Source: CAYZJR01 sp964503045 (GTDB lineage Bacteria; Cyanobacteriota; Vampirovibrionia; Obscuribacterales; Obscuribacteraceae). From it: a stretch of 64,000 nt of DNA. Shown here piece by piece: positions 25,610 through 34,847 of this stretch. Position 1 is the stretch's first letter. Every line of letters starts with the position of its first letter. The stretch is taken from positions 1 to 64,000 of the forward strand of contig CAZCZI010000002.1 of NCBI GenBank assembly GCA_964503045.1. Reading direction: 5' to 3'. The notes under the pieces were generated by a model. The model made no database searches. It was not told where the DNA came from and saw nothing but the letters and a program-made list of their open reading frames with translations. Position numbers and translations under genes: made by a program.

Positions 25610-26287
25610 CTAACCGTTAAACACCTGGTCGCCGCCTTGCGATGAGGCGGTGTTGAGAAACTCCAAAGCCTTCTCCATTAGGTCGGCTTCGTCACGCGCA
25701 TGCGTCGGGAAGGACACTACGCCGATACTTGCAGTGACTCTCAAGTTGCGCAATTCGTAGTTGATTGGCTGCGCTTTCAATCTTTCGCGAATGCGCTCTG
25801 CCACTACGACTGCTCTAGAGGAGTATGTTTCCGGAAAAATTACTCCCAGCTGTTCGTGGCTGCAACGCCCCGCCATGTCTACGTCGCGAATGGCGCCGCG
25901 AATGATATCAGCGGTTGCTTTGAGAATGTCATCAATGGTTAGTGCGCCGTATTGGCGACCGATGCCCTGAAGACCATCGATGTTCATAACCAAAAGTGAT
26001 AGTGGGCGCTTGTAGCGTTTCGCTCTGCGCAGCTCGTATTCCAGTTTGCGAAGAAAGGTCTTGGTGTTATACAGCTCTGTCAGGTTGTCTTGCAGGGAGA
26101 CGCGTTCAAATTCTTCCAACTTGTCGTCCGAGACACTGCGCGTCCGATCGAGGAGCGCTTGTTGGCGATTCTCTTTGAACCTCTGGCGGTCTACTCTGTT
26201 ATTGAGCACTGCTTTCGTGAATTTGGTGTCTCGCGCAAAAGCCCAACCTTCGTCTCTTGGATCTTGCGGCAGTTTGTCCTTGACCAT
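25610..26287 (-). CDS. GGDEF-domain protein with a degenerate active site
   Basis: 225 residues: a short charged N-terminal part, then a complete-length GGDEF domain (DNLTELYNTKTFLRKLEYEL, LSLLVMNIDGLQGIGRQYG, VTASIGVVSFPTHARDEADL). The signature that binds GTP should read GG(D/E)EF; here it is CSHEQL (in GRCSHEQLGVIFPE), so cyclase activity is unlikely. Degenerate GGDEF domains usually act as receptors or regulatory modules. Start at the ATG at 26287, with AAGGGA eight bases upstream; the frame is open 41 codons further, but that part looks non-coding. It is convergent with the zinc-ribbon gene. Confidence 0.85.
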   Translation of the reverse strand: MVKDKLPQDPRDEGWAFARDTKFTKAVLNNRVDRQRFKENRQQALLDRTRSVSDDKLEEFERVSLQDNLTELYNTKTFLRKLEYELRRAKRYKRPLSLLVMNIDGLQGIGRQYGALTIDDILKATADIIRGAIRDVDMAGRCSHEQLGVIFPETYSSRAVVVAERIRERLKAQPINYELRNLRVTASIGVVSFPTHARDEADLMEKALEFLNTASSQGGDQVFNG

Positions 26288-26465
26288 TGTTATGTCCCTT
26301 TTGAACCCGAATAGCTCGGGGCTCCCGGCAATACAGGATTTGTGCCCGAAAACCCAAACAAGTAAACCACAGGGCTGAATCTTATCATCTTTGTTATTAC
26401 TAGGAAACAACGCCCTTCGACTGTTGTAAAGTGAGAATTAGACCATACTGCGACTAGTGACCGGA

Positions 26466-26822
26466 ATGAACAGACTGAGAAGAAACCTCATTTATTACCG
26501 CAGCCAACACCGAACCCTCGGCTGCAAATTGACCCATATGGTCGGGATTCCAGCCATGTTTCTGTCTTTGATCCTGCTTTTATCGGATCGTCGGCGTGAA
26601 GCGACAGCCCTCTTTGGAGTCGGAATCATCCTTCAGCTTGTCGGGCACTTCGTCTTCGAGCACAACCGTCCTATATTGATGACCAAACAACGCGACCCAG
26701 TCACGCTCCTGTCTGCCCTCGTGTTTGTTAGCCAGAGCTGGGCTAGGCTCATCAAGGGGGAACCATTAGTGGCAATCGAATCAAACGGCAACGGTAATGC
26801 CATTGAGCGCCGCGAAAGCTAA
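26466..26822 (+). CDS. Mpo1-like (DUF962) membrane protein
   Basis: 118 residues with two or three hydrophobic helices. Matches the Mpo1/YGL010w family by YYRSQHRTLGCKLTHMVGIP and QLVGHFVFEHNRP, which hold the conserved His residues and the E-H-N-P block. In yeast, Mpo1 is an Fe(II)-dependent dioxygenase that alpha-oxidises 2-hydroxy fatty acids; here this is by family only. I prefer the ATG at 26466 to the in-frame GTG at 26457. It is divergent from the degenerate GGDEF gene. Confidence 0.82.
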   Translation: MNRLRRNLIYYRSQHRTLGCKLTHMVGIPAMFLSLILLLSDRRREATALFGVGIILQLVGHFVFEHNRPILMTKQRDPVTLLSALVFVSQSWARLIKGEPLVAIESNGNGNAIERRES

Positions 26823-26855
26823 CCCAGACTAGACGAGATAAGACGAGACCAGCCC

Positions 26856-29800
26856 TTATTTGTCAGCCTTCTTGTCGCCGGACGCGTTTTGCTCTTGTGC
26901 CTTAGGCGGCGTAAAAGTGCCGGACATTGTCGTCACGCAATCCTTGAGCCTCATGTACTTGGCGATGCACTCATTGACTTGAGCACGTGTGGGTTTCGAA
27001 ATTTGATCTCTGAATTGATCGAAAAACTTCGGACCCAACCCCAGCGCCTCGTATTTGCAGAGCTTCGCCGCCAGCTGTTTTGGCGCGCGCAGTCTAACTG
27101 CATGCAAGCCTTTGAGGTGCGATTTCTCATTGGATAGCTCTTGGGCAGTGATACCACCTTTGACGTAATCGCCGGTTATTTTATCGACTAGACTGAGTGC
27201 CTTCTTCGTGTTTTTCGGGTTTACGGAAAAGCTGATAAACCACGCACCAAAAGGATATGAGTCATCTTGAATGGCAGAGAAAATTCCATAGCTCAAACCA
27301 TGCACGTCACGCACAGGGGCCAACCGGCATGCGAAGCTATCGAAGCCGAGCGCAGCGTTTGCAAGCAACATCGCGAAGTAATCGGGTGACTTGATCGATA
27401 GATCGACCGAGTGACCTATGTAGATGTCGGCATTTGCCTTATCCGGAAGTTGGAACACAAGCTGCTTGCCGCCCATTCCATCTTGCAGATCGGATTTGGA
27501 GATTTGAACTTTTGCTTTCTCGCTTCCCTTCCAGTTGGAGAAATGTCGATTCACCAAGTCTGTTATTCGCTTCGGAGAGACATCACCAACAAAGGCCAGC
27601 ACTGTATTTCCCGGTGTATAGAACTTGTCGTGCATTGCTTGCAAATCACTTCTGGAGGTTCTGGAAATCTCCTCGATTTGTTCTTTGAAAGTCTTGGCGA
27701 AATAAACACTGTCCGGTTTGTAGAGTGTTCGAGAAAGCCCATTCCAAGCCACTTCACCGGTATCGGTCATTTTTTCGGTGAGGTCGGAGGTCTGAAGTTT
27801 TTTCTCTTGCTCCAACTCGTTTTGAGGAAACAGCGGGTTGCGCAACGTGTCAGAAACAATCGACGCAAGGAGGTCAAGATCTTCCGAGACCACTTCGGTA
27901 TTGAATGTGGTGTTGAAGAGATCGGTATCAAAGTCGAGTGATGCGCCCATGTCTTCTAACTTTTGGGCAAGCAATTCTTTCGAGAATTTCTTTGATCCTT
28001 TGGTGAGCATTTCGGCTACCAGTTCTGGAACTTGCGAATGATTCTGATCCTTGAAGTAATATCCGGCGCGCACCATTCCAGCCATCGCCACTGTGTCTGC
28101 TTCCGCAAACGGCATCAATACTACGGATAGGCCGTTGCTGTATCTGATCGTGGTGACTGGCGATTTGAGAAATTCGACTTGCGTGGTTTTCTGGTCGACA
28201 ATCTTGATTTCACCACTTTCAGTTTCTGTCGTTGAATCTGTTGACCGAGTCTCAGTTGACGAACTGTTAGCGGCAGTAGTCGAATCACTTGCGGAAGCAC
28301 CTGCGGAAGCTCCTTCGGCAGGCTTTTCAGAAGTCATTTGAGGTGGTGGAGTCTTGGGGAAATAATGACCTGCAGTCAAATTGTCATCGAGAAAATATTT
28401 TGCTGCAACTCGTCTGAGATCTGCTTTGGTGACTTTTTCTATCTGTTTTGGATAGTTCATAAGCCACTTCCAATCAGCCATTGCAATTGCATCAGTTAGG
28501 AGATCGGACATGCGCATCTGATCCGATTTAGAGAGTTTCACTCGTTTGATGATTGATTTTTTCGCGCGATCTAATTCTTCATCGGTGGCATCTTCTTTAA
28601 TAAACTTGGTGATTTCGTCGCGTAATGCTGCTTCCAATTTCGCTGGATCTCCGCCAGGAGTTGCCGTGGCAGAAGCAAGAAAGAGTCCCGGATCTCTAAG
28701 CGAGTAATTGATGGCAACAACCTTGGATGCGATACCCGTATTGATCAAGCGCTTGTACAGTCTGCTCGATTTTTTAGAGTGATCGCCAAGAATTGTTTGA
28801 ATAATATCGAGAGGGTAGGTGTCTGGATTAACTGCCTCAGGCGTATGCCAGGCAATCATTGCTCTGGGTAGGTCAGAGCCCCGCTTTACGACAAATCTTC
28901 TTTCGCCCTCTTGTGGTGGTTCCTTTGTATAGACTGCCGGAAATGGTTTGTCAGATTTGGGAATCGGACCAAAATACTTGACGATGGTTTGAAGTGCAGC
29001 TTTGCGATCGAAATCGCCCAAGACCATTAAAGTTGCATTGTTTGGCCAATAGAAGTCTCTGTAAAACTGGCGGAGCCGCTCGATTGGTACTCCTTCGACA
29101 TCGCTTCTCCAACCGATTGTAGGATGATGATACGGATGCTCTCGATAGGCTGTTGCAAATAAATTTACTTCAAGCAATTGATCCGGTTCGTCTTCGCTGC
29201 GTTCGAGTTCGTTGCGCACGACAGTCATTTCCGAGGTTCTATCAGGCTCGCGCAGGAGTAGGTTTTTCATGCGGTCTGCTTCAAGCTCTAGACATAGATT
29301 AAGACTGGTCGAGGGTACGACTTCAAAATAGTTGGTTCTGTCCAACCACGTGGTGGCGTTATTGATACCACCGACCGGCTTGAGAAGGTTATCCAGCCCG
29401 TTGCCTTTTTGCGGGTCAAACTTCTTGGTGCCTTTGAACATCAAGTGTTCAAGGAAGTGCGTTGAACCTGTGTATCCGACAGCCTCGTTGCGCGAGCCGA
29501 CGTGATAGACGACCGTCGTCGTTACTACCGGGGCCCCCTTACGAGGCACCATAAGTATCTGCAATCCATTCGACTTCAGTTTGTACTCATAGATTCCTTC
29601 GATCGGCTTTGGTGTTACCTCCTCGATGCCGGCGACGCCAAGGCTGTTTCCTTTGGATGTCGAACTTGATGCGGAGGATTTGGACTCGGATTTTTTCGCG
29701 GCGTTAGTTTTCTTTGCACCATCTGCTTTCATTTGGGTTTCGACTTTCTTTTCGGTTTCAACCTTCTTAGTGGTTTCAACCTTCTTTACAGTCGCAACTT

Positions 29801-29951
29801 TCTTTGTCTCGACTTTCTTAGTTGTTTCAGTCTTCTTTGCGTTTTGGGCAGGTTTGTCCTCAGCAAAGATGGGGGTGACTCCCGTCTGCGACACAATAGT
29901 CAAAAGCGCCAAATAAAAGTATGTTGCTGATGCGCGGGTTTTTCTGTTCAT
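26856..29951 (-). CDS. secreted M16 zinc metallopeptidase, two tandem M16 units
   Basis: 1031 residues with a signal peptide (cleavage near IFAED, about 30). A Lys/Thr/Val/Glu-repeat linker (about 38-95) leads to two M16 halves. The first has the inverted zinc motif HFLEH (H165, E168, H169) and the downstream ELEADRM Glu; the second (from about 600) has VPELVAEML in that place and so no zinc site. This active-plus-inactive arrangement is usual in M16B/M16C clam-shell peptidases. Substrates are probably unstructured peptides in the periplasm or outside the cell. Highly charged linkers of this sort recur in this window. Confidence 0.92.
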   Translation of the reverse strand: MNRKTRASATYFYLALLTIVSQTGVTPIFAEDKPAQNAKKTETTKKVETKKVATVKKVETTKKVETEKKVETQMKADGAKKTNAAKKSESKSSASSSTSKGNSLGVAGIEEVTPKPIEGIYEYKLKSNGLQILMVPRKGAPVVTTTVVYHVGSRNEAVGYTGSTHFLEHLMFKGTKKFDPQKGNGLDNLLKPVGGINNATTWLDRTNYFEVVPSTSLNLCLELEADRMKNLLLREPDRTSEMTVVRNELERSEDEPDQLLEVNLFATAYREHPYHHPTIGWRSDVEGVPIERLRQFYRDFYWPNNATLMVLGDFDRKAALQTIVKYFGPIPKSDKPFPAVYTKEPPQEGERRFVVKRGSDLPRAMIAWHTPEAVNPDTYPLDIIQTILGDHSKKSSRLYKRLINTGIASKVVAINYSLRDPGLFLASATATPGGDPAKLEAALRDEITKFIKEDATDEELDRAKKSIIKRVKLSKSDQMRMSDLLTDAIAMADWKWLMNYPKQIEKVTKADLRRVAAKYFLDDNLTAGHYFPKTPPPQMTSEKPAEGASAGASASDSTTAANSSSTETRSTDSTTETESGEIKIVDQKTTQVEFLKSPVTTIRYSNGLSVVLMPFAEADTVAMAGMVRAGYYFKDQNHSQVPELVAEMLTKGSKKFSKELLAQKLEDMGASLDFDTDLFNTTFNTEVVSEDLDLLASIVSDTLRNPLFPQNELEQEKKLQTSDLTEKMTDTGEVAWNGLSRTLYKPDSVYFAKTFKEQIEEISRTSRSDLQAMHDKFYTPGNTVLAFVGDVSPKRITDLVNRHFSNWKGSEKAKVQISKSDLQDGMGGKQLVFQLPDKANADIYIGHSVDLSIKSPDYFAMLLANAALGFDSFACRLAPVRDVHGLSYGIFSAIQDDSYPFGAWFISFSVNPKNTKKALSLVDKITGDYVKGGITAQELSNEKSHLKGLHAVRLRAPKQLAAKLCKYEALGLGPKFFDQFRDQISKPTRAQVNECIAKYMRLKDCVTTMSGTFTPPKAQEQNASGDKKADK

Positions 29952-29987
29952 CTTTGTCCTTCGTGGATTTTCAACCTTTTGAAGATG

Positions 29988-30012
29988 CGGCTCAGGAAAA
30001 ATACCTGAGCCG
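29988..30012. terminator. perfect 9-bp inverted repeat between two minus-strand genes
   Basis: CGGCTCAGG-AAAAATA-CCTGAGCCG. It lies 67 bases after the stop of the LEA-like gene and 36 bases before the M16 start. There is no T-run in the direction of the genes, so it may be a terminator of weak type, an mRNA-stabilising hairpin or an operator. Confidence 0.45.
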
Positions 30013-30078
30013 AATCATCTATGGTTCCTATCTAATGTCTAACCAAAAACGGTTTCGTTTTTCGTCGACATTAAAGTG

Positions 30079-30612
30079 TTACTTGGCGTCCGTTGAAGCT
30101 GTGCTGTCGCTGGATGGAGCCGGTGCTGGTTTGTCAGACTTGCCAGTGATCTTTTTGACGCCTTTTTCTGTTCCTTTAGCGACACCTTTGACCACGGCTC
30201 CGGTGCCTTTAGCGGTGTCCTTCACCACAACTTCGGTGCCTTTTGCAGTCTCTTTTACCACTGTCTCTGTTCCCTTAACGCCCATTTTGGCGCCTTTTTC
30301 GGTAACTTTGACTGAATCCTTGACGACTTTTTCGGTGACCTTCGCGGTGTCCTTAACGACTACTTCGGTTCCCTTGACAGCGCCCTTGCCGACTTTGGCT
30401 GTGTCTTTCGCTGTAACTTCAACAACCTTTTCGGTGCCTTTTACAACGTCCTTGGTTCCTTTCACAATGCCTTTTTCAACTTTCTTGAGTACGCCTTCTT
30501 TTTTAGGCTTGGCAGTTGCGTCCGTGGCCGGTGCCGTGTCTTCAGCTTGCGCTGCGGCGATTGAGCTGAGAACGATCGTTGCCAGAGCAGATATTGCCAA
30601 ACGATATTTCAT
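30079..30612 (-). CDS. secreted LEA-like repeat protein
   Basis: About 177 residues from the ATG at 30612 (GAGGA eight bases upstream). Signal peptide (MKYRLAISALATIVLSSIAA). The mature part is almost wholly short repeats around KGTE, VVKDTAK and VTEKVV, with about 7- and 11-residue periodicity and rich in Lys, Thr, Val and Glu. This composition resembles group 3 LEA proteins, which are disordered until they meet membranes or dry conditions and then fold into amphipathic helices. No catalytic residues. Function is inferred from composition only. Confidence 0.7.
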   Translation of the reverse strand: MKYRLAISALATIVLSSIAAAQAEDTAPATDATAKPKKEGVLKKVEKGIVKGTKDVVKGTEKVVEVTAKDTAKVGKGAVKGTEVVVKDTAKVTEKVVKDSVKVTEKGAKMGVKGTETVVKETAKGTEVVVKDTAKGTGAVVKGVAKGTEKGVKKITGKSDKPAPAPSSDSTASTDAK

Positions 30613-30769
30613 AGTGCAGTTCCTCGAAAAGCCCTTTGTACGATTCGACATTGTGTCAAATTTATGGATTTCGCGCCATCTTCTTACCGAAATCGCTACA
30701 GCATCAGAGACAATTTAGGGTGTCCGAAAACATATATCGGATTACAAAAGGTCCCGAAACGGAGTTACC

Positions 30770-32188
30770 ATGAGACATTCAGTGTTGTCATTGCTGTTGA
30801 TGTGTACGTTGACAGTTGGCTGCAAAGCAAATGCGGCGCCATCTGCAATCGACTATTCCAAGGCTGGAGATGAAGCCGTCAAGTTGCTTTGCGACTACAT
30901 AAAGGTAGACACGGTAGTTCCTCCAGGCAACGAGAAGAAGGGTGCGGAATTTCTTGCCGGGATTTTGAAGAAGGAAGGCATCGAGTCGCAAATTTTGGAA
31001 ACAGCACCGGGACGTGCATGCATTTATGCCCGTTTGAAAGGAACAGGAGCGAAGAAGGCCGTCGTTCTGCTCAACCACATTGATGTGGTGCCTGTTGAAG
31101 CGAAAGATTGGAAGTACCCACCACTTGGCGGTGAAATTCACGACGGCGAGATTTGGGGACGTGGCGCGCTGGACATGAAAGGTGAGGGCATCTTGCAGCT
31201 CATGTCGATGATTTTGCTTAAGAGAAGCGGTGTGACTTTAGATCGAGATTTGATTTTTATTGGAACGCCAGATGAGGAAATGGGTGCAGAGTTTGGTGCA
31301 AAGTGGTTTAAGCAGAACCACCCCGAGTTGGTCAAAGATGCAGAGTATTTATTGAACGAAGGCTGTGCGATCGATGCTGACTCAACCGGTAAAGTGAAGT
31401 TCTGGGGAGTCGATGTTGCGGAAAAGAATGTGTTGTGGCTGGAAGTAACTGCTCGTGGAATGGCCGGGCATGCGTCGATGCCGATGGAAAACTCTGCCAC
31501 GAACCGCTTAGTGCGAGCATTGGCGAAACTAAATGCTACGCCGCCTGCGCCTGATGTTTCCGAGCAAGTTGCTTATTTCTACAAGAGTATTGCCGACACC
31601 GCTGAGACTCCTGAACTCAAGGCGTATTGTGCAGATGTGAAAAAGGCGGTTAAGGACCCGGCAGCGCTGAAGGTCTTGATGCAGGACAAAATGAAGGCTT
31701 GCATGCTATCGAGCACAATTTCATTGACAGTGTTGAAGGCAGGTTACAAGACCAACGTAATACCAGCAGAGGCACAAGCTCAACTTGATTGCCGCCTGCT
31801 TCCGGGGGTCGATCATTTGCAGTTCATCGAGCAAGTCAAAAAGATCATGGATGATCCAACACTCGACGTTAAAGTGCTCGAATGGGAAAAGGCTGACAAG
31901 TCAGAGCTCTCCCCATTCTTCGATGCGATTGTTGCAGTGGCGAAGGAGGACGAGCATCCTGTTCCGGTGGTACCGGTTGTGGTGCCATGGTTTACAGATT
32001 CTCACTGGTTTAGAGAATTGGGTATCAAGTCATATGGATTCATTCCAATTGCAGTCGATCCTCAACATCTTGCCACCATGCACGGCAAAGACGAGCGAGT
32101 ACCAGTGACGGAAATACACAACGGATTGAGACGGCTTCACAAGATTTTGGAACGTTTCTGTGCGCAGACTTCAAAGACCACTAAGTAG
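30770..32188 (+). CDS. M20 family metallopeptidase, lipoprotein
   Basis: 472 residues with lipobox LTVGC (Cys 18) after a short hydrophobic stretch. M20 motifs in order: VVLLNHIDVVPVEAKDWKYP (metal His), GRGALDMKGEGI (bridging Asp), TPDEEMGAEFG (catalytic Glu pair), NEGCAID and, near the end, MHGKDERVP (last metal His). The dimerisation lid (about 230-350) is present. Family members are dipeptidases, carboxypeptidases or deacetylases; the substrate is not predictable. ATG start with GGAG six bases upstream. Confidence 0.92.
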   Translation: MRHSVLSLLLMCTLTVGCKANAAPSAIDYSKAGDEAVKLLCDYIKVDTVVPPGNEKKGAEFLAGILKKEGIESQILETAPGRACIYARLKGTGAKKAVVLLNHIDVVPVEAKDWKYPPLGGEIHDGEIWGRGALDMKGEGILQLMSMILLKRSGVTLDRDLIFIGTPDEEMGAEFGAKWFKQNHPELVKDAEYLLNEGCAIDADSTGKVKFWGVDVAEKNVLWLEVTARGMAGHASMPMENSATNRLVRALAKLNATPPAPDVSEQVAYFYKSIADTAETPELKAYCADVKKAVKDPAALKVLMQDKMKACMLSSTISLTVLKAGYKTNVIPAEAQAQLDCRLLPGVDHLQFIEQVKKIMDDPTLDVKVLEWEKADKSELSPFFDAIVAVAKEDEHPVPVVPVVVPWFTDSHWFRELGIKSYGFIPIAVDPQHLATMHGKDERVPVTEIHNGLRRLHKILERFCAQTSKTTK

Positions 32189-32197
32189 CTTTCCGGA

Positions 32198-32232
32198 GTG
32201 TAGCGCCTCACGCATTGCGCAACACGCTACAC
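32198..32232. terminator. hairpin between convergent genes
   Basis: GTGTAGCG (32198-32205) and CGCTACAC (32225-32232) pair perfectly across a 19-base loop that can itself pair (TTGCGCAA-like). It sits between the M20 gene end and the Het-C-like gene end, a position for a bidirectional terminator; no T-run on either side. Confidence 0.5.
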
Positions 32233-32236
32233 GATG

Positions 32237-33526
32237 TCACGGCTTGAATGCGACCGTGCCTTTCGATGGTTGAAAGTTTTCTGCGCCGACCCAAACCGCT
32301 TCTGCCGTGATTTGAGTCTTGTGGTTCAGGGAATGCTCAGGGAATTTGAGAGTCTTGAGCGAAAAACTTTGTGATGCGCTCTTTTGAAACTTCAACTCCT
32401 GTTGCAATTCGACGTTTCCCGGCATCAATGTGAATTTGACTTTTACCTTCACTGGAACTGGACAGGATTTTGGAAAGTTCTTTATGGTGACTAAACATGT
32501 TCCGCCTAAGACCTCTTTTTTCTTGTCCAACTTTGGTCCATTGAGGCGCAGCTGTAAGGTGGGCAGAGGCAATCCCTTAATCGCCGCAATTTGAAGGCAA
32601 GCGGTATCTTCTTCTTTCCAGATATCGTTTTCGATGTTTTTCCAGCTGTTTTTCGTCAGTTGTCTCGCCGACTCCGCTGCTATTTCATGAAGCGTCTTTC
32701 CGTTGTAATGCTTGTCTTTGCACTCAACTTTTACACATCCTTGCGCATCGCTTGCTCTTTCTTTATTGAGTTCGTATCGCAAAAGATCTTTGTCATCGAG
32801 CACGTAGCCAACGGCGGTTTTGAAGGAGAGTTTTCCTTCGGCGTTGAAGCGTTGATTGAATTGCGGCTGTGAGTGAAACTTGTCCTTGTCCAGGTCCTGC
32901 CCGTCGTGCAGCTTGTTGTCTTGAAACCAGTGATTAAAGTCTTTGCCTTTGGTTTTGGCAACTTCAGGAGATTCTTGCTTGATTAGCGCGACTTCTTTCT
33001 CGGTGAGAAAACCTGATTTGAAGTTTTTACTTTGGACGAACTCTTCCAAGGTCTTCATGAAAACGGCGGGGATCTTCATGTTTTTGTCCAAATGCCATTC
33101 GATGAAGTTTGAGTGAGCAATGAAGTCTTGCATGGAGTGAAGAGCTTCACCGAATGCGAACAGGCACTCCGATCTCGATGGTTCATGCTGAAACGAGTTG
33201 CGTGCTTTCTCTCTTCCAGTTGAAATTTTTTCTTTGACAAACTGCATGCTTTCGTCGAACTTGCAATCATCGAAGTGTCTGCGTGAATCTTGAAACTGTG
33301 GCTTAGTCCAATCGTCGGAGTACTTCGAGCCGGCATTAACGTCATCAATTCTCTCTTTTGCAAATCCGCAGCTGCCTAAAGCTTTTTGATTTGTTTGTTG
33401 GTGATGCGTGGGATGAGACGTGACGCTTTTTTCTGCTTGCGCGGAAGAACATGTTATGAGAAGAACCAACGAAACAAAAAATAGGACCACTGTGTTCTTC
33501 TTTGTTCTTGTTTCTTTATGTTGCAT
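32237..33526 (-). CDS. secreted Het-C / zinc phospholipase C-like protein
   Basis: 429 residues with a signal peptide (VVLFFVSLVLLITCSSAQA). The block FGEALHSMQDFIAHSNFIEW (H130, D134, H138) is the His/Asp pattern shared by Het-C and zinc-dependent phospholipase C/P1 nuclease folds; the HFDDCKF upstream is also found in Het-C proteins. After about residue 300 a beta-rich domain follows (LPLPTLQLRLNGPKL ... FPEHSLNHKTQITAEAVWVG). Hydrolysis of phospholipid is a family-level guess. Its start is 8 bases after the S41 stop, making it the last gene of the long minus-strand block. Confidence 0.72.
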   Translation of the reverse strand: MQHKETRTKKNTVVLFFVSLVLLITCSSAQAEKSVTSHPTHHQQTNQKALGSCGFAKERIDDVNAGSKYSDDWTKPQFQDSRRHFDDCKFDESMQFVKEKISTGREKARNSFQHEPSRSECLFAFGEALHSMQDFIAHSNFIEWHLDKNMKIPAVFMKTLEEFVQSKNFKSGFLTEKEVALIKQESPEVAKTKGKDFNHWFQDNKLHDGQDLDKDKFHSQPQFNQRFNAEGKLSFKTAVGYVLDDKDLLRYELNKERASDAQGCVKVECKDKHYNGKTLHEIAAESARQLTKNSWKNIENDIWKEEDTACLQIAAIKGLPLPTLQLRLNGPKLDKKKEVLGGTCLVTIKNFPKSCPVPVKVKVKFTLMPGNVELQQELKFQKSASQSFSLKTLKFPEHSLNHKTQITAEAVWVGAENFQPSKGTVAFKP

Positions 33527-33533
33527 CGGACAC

Positions 33534-34844
33534 CTATGGTGAGACTGCTAATTTTGTCTTCAGTTCTTGAACCGCGCGCTGAAGTTGAGAATCTTTGCCG
33601 CTGTCGATTGAGGGTGCCTTGCCATCAGCAGACGAATGCCACCATGGTCCACCGATCACATTTTTTCTTTCGACGGGTACGGCGACATCCGGCGTCACGC
33701 CGTGACCCTCAATCGGGGTGCCATCGCATGTGGTGTATTGATATGATGGGAAACGCAACAGGTGTTCGCGATCTACATTGAAGGTGTGCAGAATTAGTCC
33801 CTTTCCTGCAGTCGTATCACCGACAAGGGTTGCTCTCTGGTAAATCTTTAGGCATGCCGCTAGAGCTTCGCAAGATCCGCTCGTGGTTGAATTGATCAGT
33901 GCTACCATAGGCAAATTGGTAACTTGTCCGGCTTTGCCTAGTTCATAGGTTATGCTATTTCGAAACAATGTGCCGCAAGTTTTCTTGTCGCCAACAAATG
34001 CGCCGCACACTTCATCGAATGTTCCAATATCAGATAAATTGCTGCGAAGATCGAGAATGAGACCTTTGGCACCGGCCTGACTCAATTGGGAAATCGCTGT
34101 CTTGAAGTGTTCTAGCTTTGCACCTGTTAAGGGGAGCGCGGGTTTGATGTACGCAATGCCACCATCGAACATATGCAAAAGCGATTGAGGCTCGTAATCT
34201 TTATCGCTGCGGGTGACGGTAATTTTGGTGGAAACACCATTGCGCCTGAGCTGCAGGTTGATTGGAATGTTCGTTGGCCCACGCAGGAGCGCAACAACAT
34301 CCGTTAGTTGCCCTCTCGCCTCTTCCTTGACTCCAAAGTTTCCAGCTTCCACTCCGACCATGGCATTTGGAAGATCGGTTGCGACAACTTCAATAATGTC
34401 TCCGGGCTGTAACCCTGCACGGGCAGCAGGAGAATCTTTTCCAATGGCTGCGACCTGCCAACGATCGTCCTGTGCAGGTTCGAGCAAGCAACCGATTGTG
34501 CCTGGGCCAAGCAATAGTGATCTTTCGTAAAACTCGACATAAGGCTGGTTTAGGCTTTTGAGCATCTCTTTGATTGACGCAGTGACTTCAGCGTTCGGAT
34601 CTAGAGTGCGTTTCCAACGGGACCAATTTTGCTTCCCGAATTTCGGGTCGTAGTAATAGAGGTTGATAAGAGACCAGACGTGATCGTACAAACTCTGCGG
34701 GTCAAGTTTTGAGCTTTCTGTTTCGGGAGCGAGAAGCTTTTCAACAGGAACAATTGATTGAGAATCGGCCCTGGTGGGCAAACTTAGCAACCCGAGCGCC
34801 ACTACCAGGGCTGTTATCGAGCAGAGAAACCATTTTTGCGGCAT
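33534..34844 (-). CDS. secreted S41 peptidase with PDZ domain (paralogue 1)
   Basis: 436 residues: signal peptide (TALVVALGLLSLPTRADS), helical part, PDZ domain (about 110-210, DSPAARAGLQPGDIIEVV) and S41 catalytic domain (KGLILDLRSN, ALINSTTSGSCEALAACLK, GDTTAGKGL). The Lys of the Ser-Lys dyad is present (K348). The Ser is less clear: canonical CtpA has Ser three residues before the Glu (S-A-S-E), while here S324 sits two before E326. Similar throughout to the gene just upstream; 3 bases separate them. Substrate unknown; such proteases cut C-termini of exported proteins. Confidence 0.88.
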   Translation of the reverse strand: MPQKWFLCSITALVVALGLLSLPTRADSQSIVPVEKLLAPETESSKLDPQSLYDHVWSLINLYYYDPKFGKQNWSRWKRTLDPNAEVTASIKEMLKSLNQPYVEFYERSLLLGPGTIGCLLEPAQDDRWQVAAIGKDSPAARAGLQPGDIIEVVATDLPNAMVGVEAGNFGVKEEARGQLTDVVALLRGPTNIPINLQLRRNGVSTKITVTRSDKDYEPQSLLHMFDGGIAYIKPALPLTGAKLEHFKTAISQLSQAGAKGLILDLRSNLSDIGTFDEVCGAFVGDKKTCGTLFRNSITYELGKAGQVTNLPMVALINSTTSGSCEALAACLKIYQRATLVGDTTAGKGLILHTFNVDREHLLRFPSYQYTTCDGTPIEGHGVTPDVAVPVERKNVIGGPWWHSSADGKAPSIDSGKDSQLQRAVQELKTKLAVSP

Positions 34845-34847
34845 TAC

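Noticed and set aside
27761..27776. ACCGGTATCGGT-like palindrome inside the M16 gene
   Set aside because: Differs in the centre from the intergenic element and is within conserved coding sequence.
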